DNA from: JBFHFS01 sp041583495
GTDB lineage: Bacteria; Bacteroidota; Bacteroidia; Bacteroidales; Marinilabiliaceae
Assembly: GCA_041583495.1 (NCBI GenBank)
Contig: JBFHFS010000014.1
Coordinates: 1-64,000, forward strand
DNA: 64,000 nucleotides
Direction of reading: 5' to 3'
A program made the position numbers and the translations under genes. Below, one piece after another: positions 42,530-50,958 of the stretch; position 1 is the first letter of the stretch; every line of letters starts with the position of its first letter. Below the pieces are notes generated by a model, which was given only the letters and a program-made list of their open reading frames with translations, searched no databases and was not told the DNA's origin.

Positions 42530-42537
42530 TATATTTG
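42530..42537 (+). promoter_or_regulatory. Candidate -7 box (TATATTTG) for the LacI-type regulator
   Basis: TATATTTG fits the -7 consensus exactly and ends 22 bases before the ATG at 42560. It is in the 291-base spacer shared with gdhA; the middle of that spacer is AT-rich and shows no obvious palindromic lac-type operator. Confidence 0.5.
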
Positions 42538-42559
42538 CTACAACTAAACTGATTTAGCA

Positions 42560-43540
42560 ATGAATAGAATTTCCCTTAACACGGTAGCCCGCAAGGCTGG
42601 TGTCTCTAAAACAACGGCCTCACTGGTTTTGAATGGAAAGGGGGAACAGTACCATATTGCCAGGGCAACCATCGAGCATGTACAACAAATCGCCATGAGC
42701 CTGAATTACAGACCTAACACAGTGATTTTGAACTCCTTTGGAGGACATTCCATGGTAATCGGACTGGTGGCTCATAACTTCAACACCGCTAAAAACAGCG
42801 AATGGCTCCACCATCTAATCGCTGAAGCCCGGATCCACAACTATCAAATTATCGCCGACACCTGCAACAGCGATGGGGGTAATCTCAACGAATTAATCCA
42901 AAAATTTTCAAACATTGGAGCCGACGGAATGATTGTTTTATCCATTGAAAATGCCTCTTCAACAACAGAGTCAGGTGGGGAGCCAGCTCTCCCCATGGTG
43001 TTTGCGGATAAACAGCCACAAAATCCGGAAGCTCTCTCGGTAACAGACGACCACGCCAGTGGCATCAATCAACTCATCGAACAACTATACCGGCAAAATA
43101 AAAGAGCCATCGGCTACCTTGGCCACCAGGCCAACGGCATCGAAAACATTGAGAAAAAAGAAACTTTTCTGGAGAACTATTGCCAACGATTCGACATACC
43201 CCCCAACATTGAGCTAATTCCAAACAGTCAATTGAATCCTGAAAAGATTGCGCAAGCCTGCTTTTCTCTCCTCAACAAAGGAGCCAACAGCCTCTTATTC
43301 GAGGAGCCGGAATTGGCTATCCCAGCCTTTTCGAATTCTACTTTCAGAGAGGCGGTTAAGAAAGGCCTGATTTGTGCCTGTTACGGAGATCACCCTGGCT
43401 TCCGAATCCTTAACCAGGAGTTGATCACGATCAAATCAGATGTTCCGCAAATGGCGAAACATGCTTTGGAAATCCTCATGCACTCCATCAAAAAAGAACC
43501 TGTCATCTGTGGTTCGGTTAAGGTTTTACCCTGTTTTTAA
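42560..43540 (+). CDS. LacI family transcriptional regulator
   Basis: The 326-residue protein has the N-terminal LacI helix-turn-helix at residues 3-22 (ISLNTVARKAGVSKTTASLV) and the hinge-helix region (HIARATIEHVQQIAMSLNYR), then a periplasmic-binding-like sensor domain (MVIGLVAHNFNTAKNSEWLH, DGMIVLSIENA, KRAIGYLGHQ, LICACYGDHPGFRIL, LITIKSDVPQMAKHALEILM). LacI regulators bind palindromic operators and usually respond to sugars. The ligand here is not readable and no sugar catabolic gene is close. Its nearest divergent neighbour is the gdhA operon, which makes that operon a candidate target, but this is only inference from position. Downstream lies the lycopene cyclase gene, 211 bases away and probably separate. 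Confidence 0.9.
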   Translation: MNRISLNTVARKAGVSKTTASLVLNGKGEQYHIARATIEHVQQIAMSLNYRPNTVILNSFGGHSMVIGLVAHNFNTAKNSEWLHHLIAEARIHNYQIIADTCNSDGGNLNELIQKFSNIGADGMIVLSIENASSTTESGGEPALPMVFADKQPQNPEALSVTDDHASGINQLIEQLYRQNKRAIGYLGHQANGIENIEKKETFLENYCQRFDIPPNIELIPNSQLNPEKIAQACFSLLNKGANSLLFEEPELAIPAFSNSTFREAVKKGLICACYGDHPGFRILNQELITIKSDVPQMAKHALEILMHSIKKEPVICGSVKVLPCF

Positions 43541-43751
43541 CCGCAGCGTTTTAACGGCTGCCAAAATAATAAATATCACAAAAAAGGTTAAGCCACCGAA
43601 CAGCCGCACCTGAAGATGTGTTTTAGAATAGCTAACCACCAATAACCGAAAGAGCCCATTTAGCCCTTCAACGCCGCCAGTATTACCATTCTTATTATTT
43701 GCATGGTATTTTGAGCTATCCCAGGAAACAACAGAAAAAAACCACATAAAC

Positions 43752-44480
43752 ATGTCTATCTACCTCTTAGTCAACATACTGGTTCTACTCATTCCCCTGT
43801 TATTCAGCTTTGATTCCAGGGTGAGTTTTTACAAAGATTGGCCAGGGCTTTGGCCTGCCCTCCTGCTCACAGGAACCCTGTTTATTATCTGGGATGCCTT
43901 ATTTACTCATTTCGGCATTTGGGGATTCAACAAAGAGTATCTGATGGGATGGAATCTGTTGGGCCTTCCATTTGAGGAGTGGCTCTTTTTCCTCACCATT
44001 CCCTATGCCTGCCTCTTTTCCTATAGAGTTCTTAATGTCTGGATACCGCTTAAAGGCAACCCTAAAGTTCAAAGACAGATTAGCTTTGGCCTCATTTTAA
44101 TATTCGCCGTTTTTGCCCTCCTCTTTCGTGACAGAATTTATTCACTGATCACCTTTTCTCTGGCCGCGCTTTTCATCCTCATCACCGAATGGTTAATGAA
44201 GGCGCCCTTTCTTTTGAGTTTTTACAGAGCCTATCTGATAATACTGATTCCATTCATCATCGTAAACGGACTTCTCACAGGCACCGGCCTTGAGCAACCG
44301 GTTGTTTGGTATAACCACGCAGAAAACATGAATCTTCGACTCTTTACCATTCCACTCGAAGACGGGGTTTATGGATTTCTGCTAATTGGATTGAACATTG
44401 TCCTCCTTGAGTATTTTATAAAAAAAAGAAGAAAAACCTTGCCATTCAACAAGAAAACCCCGCTTCCCACCACTCCGTGA
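43752..44480 (+). CDS. Lycopene cyclase, fused two-half membrane type (CrtYcd-like)
   Basis: The 242-residue protein is very hydrophobic with about seven helices and is made of two similar halves. Each half carries the membrane-cyclase motif: LPFEEWLFF at 72-80 and IPLEDGVYGF at 200-209. The conserved FTHFGIWGFN lies in the first half. This is the heterodimeric CrtYc/CrtYd type joined into one chain, as known in archaea, some Bacteroidota and, fused to phytoene synthase, in fungi. It should cyclise the ends of lycopene to form beta-carotene or a related ring. No phytoene synthase, desaturase or hydroxylase gene is in the window, so it stands apart from any carotenoid cluster here. The ring type produced cannot be told. 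Confidence 0.87.
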   Translation: MSIYLLVNILVLLIPLLFSFDSRVSFYKDWPGLWPALLLTGTLFIIWDALFTHFGIWGFNKEYLMGWNLLGLPFEEWLFFLTIPYACLFSYRVLNVWIPLKGNPKVQRQISFGLILIFAVFALLFRDRIYSLITFSLAALFILITEWLMKAPFLLSFYRAYLIILIPFIIVNGLLTGTGLEQPVVWYNHAENMNLRLFTIPLEDGVYGFLLIGLNIVLLEYFIKKRRKTLPFNKKTPLPTTP

Positions 44481-44515
44481 GGAAAATTTTTAACACAAAT
44501 CTTTCCTTTTTTGTT

Positions 44516-44544
44516 TTGACAGCATGGCAATAATCCTATCTTTG
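44516..44544 (+). promoter_or_regulatory. Promoter with both elements for the PduO-type gene
   Basis: TTG at 44516-44518, 18 bases, then TATCTTTG at 44537-44544: one of the best full matches to the Bacteroidota TTG/TAnnTTTG promoter in the window. The start codon is at 44637, leaving an untranslated leader of some 85-90 bases, too short for a full cobalamin riboswitch. Confidence 0.6.
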
Positions 44545-44636
44545 CATTACGGAAGGCGCCTTTGTTGTTATCGCCTGACTACCAACTGATTATAGCAACA
44601 CAGGTGTTTAGCGCTTTGATTTTCAATCTACTAACA

Positions 44637-45197
44637 ATGAAAAAAAGTCAAGTTTACACAAAAACAGGCGATCGGGGAAAAACCAGTCTGATTGGGGGCA
44701 CCCGAGTACCCAAACATCATTACAGACTGGAAGCTTACGGAACGGTTGATGAATTGAACGCGCACATAGGGATGATTCGATCCTGGCCAGCCGACGAGCT
44801 AACAACCAGCATGTTGGTGCGGATTCAGGAGATGCTGTTTACCATAGGTGCCAGCCTGGCAACCGATGAAAACGTTTCGGATTTGAAAACCCAGCTGCCC
44901 GGGGACGAAAAGGAGATTGAAGCACTGGAACTTGAAATGGACCGGATGGACAACGACCTGCCTCCCTTGCGCAATTTCGTGTTGCCCGGAGGACATCCCG
45001 CAGTGGCACAGTGCCATATCGCCCGAACCATTTGCCGAAGGGCAGAGCGAAGAGTTAACCAGATGGCGACAAAAGTAACGGTTGATGCCTGGCTGATCAG
45101 ATACCTGAACCGCCTGTCAGATTATTTCTTTGTGTTATCGAGGCATCTGGCCATTTTTTTTAAGGCTGAGGAGATTCCCTGGAAACCGAAGTTGTAA
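44637..45197 (+). CDS. PduO-type cob(I)alamin adenosyltransferase
   Basis: The enzyme transfers the adenosyl group of ATP to cob(I)alamin to make coenzyme B12. The 186-residue product shows the ATP-binding N-terminus VYTKTGDRGKTSLIGGTRV, then RLEAYGTVDELNAHIG, the FVLPGG segment, and the conserved end region CRRAERRVN with LIRYLNRLSDYFFVLSR. This is the trimeric PduO class, not the CobA class. The true start is ATG at 44637; an upstream in-frame codon at 44562 would add 25 unrelated residues and lies nearer the promoter box. No B12 synthesis gene or B12-dependent enzyme is adjacent, so in this cell it probably serves salvage or repair of the cofactor. Confidence 0.93.
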   Translation: MKKSQVYTKTGDRGKTSLIGGTRVPKHHYRLEAYGTVDELNAHIGMIRSWPADELTTSMLVRIQEMLFTIGASLATDENVSDLKTQLPGDEKEIEALELEMDRMDNDLPPLRNFVLPGGHPAVAQCHIARTICRRAERRVNQMATKVTVDAWLIRYLNRLSDYFFVLSRHLAIFFKAEEIPWKPKL

Positions 45198-45221
45198 GAA
45201 TCATTTTTTTTGTTACTTTCG
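45192..45221 (+). promoter_or_regulatory. Candidate promoter for the DUF2795 gene
   Basis: TTG at 45192-45194, 19 bases, then TACTTTCG at 45214-45221, a one-base variant of TAnnTTTG. It overlaps the 3' end of the PduO-type gene and would give a leader of about 45 bases before ATG 45273. Confidence 0.45.
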
Positions 45222-45272
45222 CAAAAAAATAAAATTTTAATAAAATATTGTAAGAGTTAAATTAAAGTTAAT

Positions 45273-45494
45273 ATGTACTGGACTCTTGAATTGGCCTCAA
45301 AACTCGAAGATGCACCTTGGCCGGCCTCCAAGGATGAGTTGATTGATTTCGCTATCCGATCAGGTGCACCATTAGAAGTCATTGAAAATCTTCAGGAAAT
45401 TGAAGACGAAGGTGAAGTCTATGAAAGCATAGAAGACATCTGGCCGGATTATCCGAGCAAGGATGACTTCTTTTTTAATGAAGATGAATACTAA
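45273..45494 (+). CDS. Small acidic DUF2795 protein
   Basis: The 73-residue protein is strongly acidic (its last third, ESIEDIWPDYPSKDDFFFNE, is mostly Asp, Glu and aromatic residues) and has the DUF2795 pattern WPASKDELIDFAIRSGAP with VIENLQEIEDEGEVYESIED. The domain is a small helical fold found across bacteria without a known function. Members with this acidic tail are common in Bacteroidota and often highly expressed, which would fit the perfect terminator directly after it and its own promoter. It is cytosolic, with no signal or membrane part. Confidence 0.85.
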   Translation: MYWTLELASKLEDAPWPASKDELIDFAIRSGAPLEVIENLQEIEDEGEVYESIEDIWPDYPSKDDFFFNEDEY

Positions 45495-45531
45495 AAACCA
45501 AAGCCCCGGACAATCCGGGGCTTTGGTTTTT
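45493..45531. terminator. Perfect bidirectional terminator between DUF2795 and OstA-like genes
   Basis: An 18-base stem, 45493-45510 with 45514-45531, pairs without mismatch around the loop CAA. The core is AAGCCCCGGA/TCCGGGGCTT flanked by AAAAACC/GGTTTTT, so each strand ends in a T run. It starts within the DUF2795 stop codon and lies 50 bases past the OstA-like stop, serving both convergent units. Confidence 0.93.
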
Positions 45532-45581
45532 CTTAAATTCAACCTCACATCAGCAAAGATCAATCATCGTTAAGATCGGAT

Positions 45582-47171
45582 CTACTGATTAAATTGATAT
45601 TCACTAAAATCTGTTGAAGGTCGTTTGTCTTCTATTTTTTCAAAGACAAAAATATCTTCAAACTTCTTGGGTCGGTAGATTTCGAACCATTGAAAACCCT
45701 CCATTCTCTGCTTTTCCTGGTCGAGCAAAAACGGCGGATTCATATTTCCCGTTGGTTTGTTGTGCAAAACAATGCTTTCCACCGATCGTTTCGAAAGAAA
45801 AATGGTGAGGCTACTGGCCTCTGCACGATTCACCCCTATGATTATTTCTTTATCCTTAGGATAATAAACGGTTTGGCCATTTCCATCCACCTCTATCCGG
45901 TAAAGATCGTTATCCCGGAAAAAGCCTGTCATTGATTTTCCTTTTAACTGATTGAAATGGATCGAATCTTCCTGGGAAATTAAGAAAGAATTTTCAATCA
46001 TCTCGGCTTTATATAGCACACGTTGGCGGGTAAAAAGTTTAATTGTTCGGGCGGTCATTTGGTTGCCCTGTGCCCAAATGATGGGATCGTGATAAAAGGT
46101 ATTGGTGGAATCCCGGGAGTCATACACCATGGAGTCGCAACGTCCCTGGAGGTCCTTACGGAAAAATTTAACATGATGAAACGCCCGCACCAACTTGGCT
46201 TCCGGCTCCTCGGGATGAGGATCGGCCCGCAGGGTATCGGCATGAAGAAAGATCGTATCCTGTCCAAACACCTGTCTGAGGAGTGCTCTTCGGGTAGCAA
46301 GTGCTTCCTGACTTATTTCATTGTAATGCCCATAATCTCCCGAAAGAATCACATTATTGGTGGTATCCACCAGCGACATCCCTGAAAATACTTCTCCGAA
46401 GCCCAGGTTCCGATCGTAATAAATAGTGTCACCACAGAGTTTTTGCTCGCCCCCATCGATAGAATTATTTCTCAATAAACGGGCATAATCTGTACGGGTA
46501 TCGTAATAGCCTTTTTCGGAATAGATGGTATTCTGATCACTATAAATAAAGGTAGGGCCCACAATTTCGACGACTTCCGTGGGGGTGAAATATTTTAGCG
46601 TATCAGAGTTCATGGTGTAGTCGGGGTTGACCAAAACGACGCTGTCCTTAAAGTTCACTTCCCCCGATTGGGCAAAATAAAACCCTTCACTACTGGTCAA
46701 CTCATTACTCAAATCCACTATTTTTCCGCCGTTAAAATAGTAGGCCACATCATCTTTGCGATTGTAATCGAGAAAGCGGGTGGTCAGGGTAACCGATTTG
46801 TTCACAAGTTTCACATTGCCACGCACTTCTGCCAGGTCCTTATTTCCATAGTAATTTAACCTGTCGCCATAGAGATGGATGGTGTCATTCTGAATGATAT
46901 GAATGGTTCCAAAGGCATTTACCAAACTAGAATCCCGGTTCAGGATAGCACTGTCGCAAAACATTTTGGTATTCAAATGATTCAACCTCACATTCCCTTT
47001 GAGCACGAAAACATTCTTCCCCAGGCGTTCTTCAGCCCCTTCCATGTAATCGGCAAACTCGATGGTTATGGTACTTCTTTTAGCCTGTTTTTGTTTTTGC
47101 GACAGAAGCACAACAGAACAACAACAGAACAGAAAGAAAATAAGCAGTTTTCGGGGAGGTGTTACGAGCAT
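45582..47171 (-). CDS. OstA-like (LptA-domain) lipopolysaccharide transport protein
   Basis: The 529-residue periplasmic protein (ATG at 47171; a TTG six codons upstream is less likely) starts with a signal peptide containing a run of cysteines (FFLFCCCSVVLLS). A series of OstA/LptA-like strands follows: FVLKGNVRLNHLNTKMFCDS, LYGDRLNYYGNKDLAEVRG, VTLTTRFLDYNRKDDVAYYF, and IYSEKGYYDTRTDYARL. The beta-jellyroll repeats of this family form the groove along which lipopolysaccharide crosses the periplasm. E. coli LptA is only 185 residues; this protein has a longer beta part plus a C-terminal region of unknown role, as usual in Bacteroidota. It is the last gene of the outer-membrane assembly operon and is closed by the shared terminator. 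Confidence 0.85.
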   Translation of the reverse strand: MLVTPPRKLLIFFLFCCCSVVLLSQKQKQAKRSTITIEFADYMEGAEERLGKNVFVLKGNVRLNHLNTKMFCDSAILNRDSSLVNAFGTIHIIQNDTIHLYGDRLNYYGNKDLAEVRGNVKLVNKSVTLTTRFLDYNRKDDVAYYFNGGKIVDLSNELTSSEGFYFAQSGEVNFKDSVVLVNPDYTMNSDTLKYFTPTEVVEIVGPTFIYSDQNTIYSEKGYYDTRTDYARLLRNNSIDGGEQKLCGDTIYYDRNLGFGEVFSGMSLVDTTNNVILSGDYGHYNEISQEALATRRALLRQVFGQDTIFLHADTLRADPHPEEPEAKLVRAFHHVKFFRKDLQGRCDSMVYDSRDSTNTFYHDPIIWAQGNQMTARTIKLFTRQRVLYKAEMIENSFLISQEDSIHFNQLKGKSMTGFFRDNDLYRIEVDGNGQTVYYPKDKEIIIGVNRAEASSLTIFLSKRSVESIVLHNKPTGNMNPPFLLDQEKQRMEGFQWFEIYRPKKFEDIFVFEKIEDKRPSTDFSEYQFNQ

Positions 47172-47224
47172 GAAGCAGGAAGATATCAAAAAGGTGCGGA
47201 AAAATTTCTATACACAATACCCCA

Positions 47225-48178
47225 TCATTCGGTTGAAGATTTGGGTGATTGAATCTTTAGTAAATGATCTAAATTTCTAGTTGGAAAAGTGGCAGGTGCA
47301 GAAGCTGAAACAGGAAAAAACAGTCTGTTTTCCAAATCGGGTTGAAACAGATAGTCGAATCGGATTCCTTTCTCACTGATTATTTGATTCTTTTCGCGAT
47401 AGGTTATCTCACAGATACGTTCCTGGGGAATAAGCTTGGCCACATGCGTGCCATTCCGGCACAAAACAAAAAAGCCCGCTTCTGTGCCAGTCATTATATG
47501 ATTACGGGCATACCCCGTTTCGGGCGCTCTGGTTACCTGAGTAATAAAATCGGAATGCTCGGGCTTAAAGACAGCAAAAACACCACCCTTCTGGGAGGAC
47601 TTCAGCACCATTTGATCATTGCTTTGATTTATCTCCAACCACACATCAGCACTATCGAGGTTATTGGTGTTGGTGCCGTTTAAGAAATCGTACCCCCAAT
47701 AAACAATGCTTTTTCGATCCCCTTTTCCTTCGGTTTGAACAATGGATTGCCTGATAAATGGAGCCCTGGGGGAGAAATAATCCCTATTGTTTTGAACCCT
47801 CACCACCAGGCTGGCATTAAAGGGTTGTGGAGAGATAAAGATGGTATCGATCAGGGCGGATTTTTTGACCACTTTATAATCCAACCCGCTCAAAAAACCC
47901 GAAGCACTTGTGTTCACTTTTAACCCAAAGCCCCTTGAAAAGGAAAGTTTAAACCGTCCATACTCATCACTCAAAGCGTACTTTTGAACCTCACCGGTTT
48001 CATCAATATTTTGTTGGAAACTACAGGTAGCCCAAATTTGCGCATACGAAACAGGGAGCTTTGTTTCCGTATTGGCCACCACCCCTGTCCAGGTGATATT
48101 GTATACCTCTCTGGCACATCCCATCGTAAACAAAACCACTAACACGAAAATTCCTATTTCTGTCAGTCTACGTCTCAT
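47225..48178 (-). CDS. Hypothetical lipoprotein of the SurA/OstA operon
   Basis: I do not recognise this 317-residue protein. It has a lipoprotein signal with the lipidated cysteine at 21 (VLVVLFTMGC). Residues about 28-110 look like a carboxypeptidase-regulatory/Ig-like beta module (TWTGVVANTETKLPVSYAQI and ALSDEYGRFKLSFSRGFGLK), a fold common in outer-membrane lipoproteins of this phylum. The rest is beta-rich without a motif. It starts 12 bases after the SurA-like stop and is followed by the OstA-like gene, so it is part of the envelope operon and may assist there; that is inferred from context only. Confidence 0.7.
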   Translation of the reverse strand: MRRRLTEIGIFVLVVLFTMGCAREVYNITWTGVVANTETKLPVSYAQIWATCSFQQNIDETGEVQKYALSDEYGRFKLSFSRGFGLKVNTSASGFLSGLDYKVVKKSALIDTIFISPQPFNASLVVRVQNNRDYFSPRAPFIRQSIVQTEGKGDRKSIVYWGYDFLNGTNTNNLDSADVWLEINQSNDQMVLKSSQKGGVFAVFKPEHSDFITQVTRAPETGYARNHIMTGTEAGFFVLCRNGTHVAKLIPQERICEITYREKNQIISEKGIRFDYLFQPDLENRLFFPVSASAPATFPTRNLDHLLKIQSPKSSTE

Positions 48179-48190
48179 TGTTACCCGAAA

Positions 48191-49555
48191 CTAATTTTTC
48201 ACCCAACCGTCAAATTCAAAATCACAATTCAACCACTCAGGAATAATAGAAATATACGTCTCTTTTTGTTTCTTCGCAATCCAACTCTTAAACGCCTTCT
48301 CGCTCTTTTTGTTCTCCAGCAGACTCTTAATCATCTGATAATCATCTCCTATATTGGCTTGATGAGGCTGAGTTTTACTCTTTATTTTAATCACCGTAAA
48401 TTGATCTTTTCCTAATCGGTCATCCTTCATCGCAAAGGCATTGGAGACATCGCCCTCCTTCATTCCTTCAACCACCCTGGTTATGGAGGGTTCGATTTCC
48501 TGAAGTTCGAACTTGGTGGATTGCGTACGGGGATTAATCATCACCCCACCGCTGGCACGGGTATCCTTATCCATAGAAAACCTCAGGGCTGCTTCTTCGA
48601 AAGAGATAGAATCTTGCCTGATAAAATTGGCCAAAGAGTCGGCCCGTGCCTTTGCCTGTTCCACGGCTTCCTGCGAAGGCTTCGGCTTGATCAGGATATG
48701 TCTGACATTAATTCGGTCGCCCTGCCGGTCGATAAGCTGAATAATGTGAAAGCCAAACTCGGTTTCCACCACTTTAGACACCTTATTTTTATCCTGTAAA
48801 TTAAAAGCCACCCGTGCAAATTCGGGCACCAGGTTCGACCGGGGGGTCATTCCCAATTCTCCTCCTCTGGCGGCACTGATAGGGTCTTCGGAATAAAGCA
48901 CAGCGAGGGTTGCAAAATCCCGACCCTCACTAATTTGTTTCTGAAAATCACGAAGCTGCCCTTTTACCCTATCAATTTCCTCCCGGCTCACCAAGGGGTA
49001 AAGAGAAATCTTTTGAAGCTCGAACTGAGCCGGCACATAAGGCAGGCTATCCTTATCGGTTTCCCGAAAAAAGTTACGAATTTCCAGAGGCGTCACACTG
49101 ACGTCGCCGGTTATTTTCGACTGCATCTGCTGGGTAAGCATCTGATTGCGAACCAGTTCGCGTTGCTCTGCCTTTATTTGGAGGATGGATTTATTAAGCC
49201 ACTCTTCCAGCTTCTCACGGGAACCGGCCCGGTTAATGAAATCATTTATCTGGCGATCCACCGTCATTATCACCTGATTTTCCCCTACCTCAATACTATC
49301 GAGCCGCGCCTGCTCCAAAAGCAGGTTTTGGATAAGCATCTGCTCCATAATGTGACATTTCATATCGCCCACATAGTTAGAACCCTGCATAAGTTCCTGT
49401 TGGTGCTGATACTCAATTTCAGATTTAAGTAAAGGTCTGTCACCTACTACGGCAATTACCTGGTCAATCACGTTCGACTGCCCGAAGAGAGAAGCTGGTA
49501 TAAATACCAGGGCCATTAATAAATTCCGGAAAACCCGGTTAATTGGTTGTTGCAT
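48191..49555 (-). CDS. surA: SurA-like periplasmic chaperone and peptidyl-prolyl isomerase
   Basis: SurA escorts unfolded outer-membrane proteins to the Bam complex. The 454-residue product (ATG at 49555; the ATG at 49573 would add six residues) has a signal peptide ending SLFGQ. The SurA N-terminal chaperone segment follows (NVIDQVIAVVGDRPLLKSEI), then two parvulin (PPIC) domains: about 185-285 (FATLAVLYSEDPISAARGGE, VVETEFGFHIIQLIDRQGD) and about 290-395 (VRHILIKPKPSQEAVEQ, FSMDKDTRASGGVMINP). The gene is 15 bases downstream of a related lipoprotein gene on the same strand. The order chaperone-like lipoprotein, SurA, lipoprotein, OstA forms a compact envelope-assembly operon. Confidence 0.9.
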   Translation of the reverse strand: MQQPINRVFRNLLMALVFIPASLFGQSNVIDQVIAVVGDRPLLKSEIEYQHQQELMQGSNYVGDMKCHIMEQMLIQNLLLEQARLDSIEVGENQVIMTVDRQINDFINRAGSREKLEEWLNKSILQIKAEQRELVRNQMLTQQMQSKITGDVSVTPLEIRNFFRETDKDSLPYVPAQFELQKISLYPLVSREEIDRVKGQLRDFQKQISEGRDFATLAVLYSEDPISAARGGELGMTPRSNLVPEFARVAFNLQDKNKVSKVVETEFGFHIIQLIDRQGDRINVRHILIKPKPSQEAVEQAKARADSLANFIRQDSISFEEAALRFSMDKDTRASGGVMINPRTQSTKFELQEIEPSITRVVEGMKEGDVSNAFAMKDDRLGKDQFTVIKIKSKTQPHQANIGDDYQMIKSLLENKKSEKAFKSWIAKKQKETYISIIPEWLNCDFEFDGWVKN

Positions 49556-49588
49556 GCTTATAAATTTTGCCATAAAGGTAAAAGAACT

Positions 49589-50431
49589 TTAGTAGAAATT
49601 AATGATTTTTTCTTGCAAAGCCTCATCGTAAAGCTCTTTCTCAAGATTTTTAATGAACTCCCCGCGTTTTTTATTCAACAGAATAGCCTTAATACGCTCT
49701 TCCACATAACTCATTGGAGCCACATCTCCAATGGTACAAAATTCCGTCACCACCAGGTAATATTGAAATCCGTCGGCGGCAGTCTCATAAAATCGATTGT
49801 ACTGCAAAAAGCGGGCCTCATTTTTAATGGGGGAAGGCAAATTCGCATTGATTCGTTGAAAAGGCACCCAGTTATCCAAAAACTCATCGTACAGGCGTGC
49901 ATTCTGGAAAGAGTAGGTTTCCAGATCCACTACATTCTCGGGCTTAAACCGGCGACACCATTCCTTCAACTTCGCGAGATTGGGGGCCGATTCGGACACC
50001 TTTATAAAGACCCCTTTCAGAATATTCTCCTTTAGCTTGAAATTATCGATCATTTGGTTGTAATAGCTCTCTATTTCAACACTGGTAATCAATGGCGAAT
50101 ATTTTTGTTCCAACATCTTCTGCTGATAAAGATGAACCAACAGAGAGGTCCTATACTCCTCCAAAAGATGGGTAACATCCTGCTCTTCAGGAGTGAGATT
50201 AAGCTCCGCCCGCCGCAAAAACAACTTATTGGTTACCCAACGATTAACATAGCCATCGGCCATCGCCGAACTATCCTCCTGATCCACGTTGGCAGGGATA
50301 AATTTTTTCAATTCACCAACGGTCAGATGCTCCTCCCCTACCGAAACCACCGGCGAATCCATGGGGTTTTCTGTTCCGATCCCACAGGAAACCACCATTA
50401 AGGCCAACCAAAAAACTGAAAGCTTTCCCAT
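49589..50431 (-). CDS. SurA-N-like lipoprotein without a parvulin domain
   Basis: The 280-residue product (ATG at 50431) begins with a lipoprotein signal ending at Cys16 (FWLALMVVSC). A longer frame opens at 50515 but would put 28 residues before the signal, so it is rejected. The next part follows the SurA-N/PPIase-like layout: a short strand (VVSVGEEHLTVGELKKFIPA), helices (VNRWVTNKLFLRRAELNLTP), EEYRTSLLVHLYQQKMLEQK, and the swapped segment SVEIESYYNQMIDNFKLKEN. The stretch where a parvulin domain would sit shows no FxxLAxxxSxD or GGxLG motif. It therefore looks like a membrane-tethered chaperone lacking isomerase activity. It heads the operon and is followed by surA after 15 bases on the same strand. 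Confidence 0.72.
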   Translation of the reverse strand: MGKLSVFWLALMVVSCGIGTENPMDSPVVSVGEEHLTVGELKKFIPANVDQEDSSAMADGYVNRWVTNKLFLRRAELNLTPEEQDVTHLLEEYRTSLLVHLYQQKMLEQKYSPLITSVEIESYYNQMIDNFKLKENILKGVFIKVSESAPNLAKLKEWCRRFKPENVVDLETYSFQNARLYDEFLDNWVPFQRINANLPSPIKNEARFLQYNRFYETAADGFQYYLVVTEFCTIGDVAPMSYVEERIKAILLNKKRGEFIKNLEKELYDEALQEKIINFY

Positions 50432-50515
50432 AGCAACCCTTATGAATGAATGAATAAATAATATCATCCGTTTCTCCCCCTCACTATTCCTTCCTACTGC
50501 GACCGCACAACTCAT

Positions 50516-50958
50516 TGTATTCCAATTTTATTTTTATTGCCTCGGTAATTTACAAAAAAAGACAAAACCATTTCACAAAAGCAACCCGGGCCGGGGTTTA
50601 TGAAACAGCAACGACCCTAGTCCTCCATGGCAGGGGTTTCCTTTCCCGAACGGCCAATCCTTCAGCCCATTTGCACCCGAAAATTCCGCTCCGGATTAAA
50701 GGCTTAATTGGCAGAAAACATAACATGAAAACGGAATGACATCCAGACCAATTTCTGAAAACTTTTACATTAGGGGAAATCAGGAGTACAACTCTGAGGA
50801 TTCATCCGTCTGTGAAAATTATTACTAAAAAACCGACCCTAAAGAAACCTTGAGTCCTGCTAAATTTTGGCAAAGCTACAAAAAAAAGTAGTTTTAAGAG
50901 GTTTTCTCCTTCATGGATCTTTTAAGGTAATTGCCTAAATTGGACTAATTTTGTCAAC
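50516..50958. other. 443-base divergent spacer between the envelope operon and recQ
   Basis: The spacer holds no open reading frame with codon-like content. Near its recQ end is the box TAATTTTG at 50946-50953. On the envelope-operon side no exact TAnnTTTG box is seen; the closest minus-strand match is TAAAATTG around 50522-50529. No repeat or RNA gene was recognised. Confidence 0.5.
50946..50953 (+). promoter_or_regulatory. Candidate -7 box (TAATTTTG) directly before recQ
   Basis: TAATTTTG fits TAnnTTTG exactly but ends only five bases before the recQ ATG at 50959, so the transcript would begin at or next to the start codon. A weak TTG at 50931-50933 is closer than usual (12 bases). Confidence 0.4.

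Noticed and set aside
43526..43753. A 75-codon minus-strand frame with one hydrophobic stretch filling the gap before the lycopene cyclase gene
   Set aside because: It overlaps the regulator's end and the cyclase start, shows no family pattern, and its hydrophobic part comes from AT-rich codons; taken as chance.
44545..44636. A cobalamin riboswitch before the PduO-type gene
   Set aside because: The leader is under 100 bases and shows no B12-box-like sequence.
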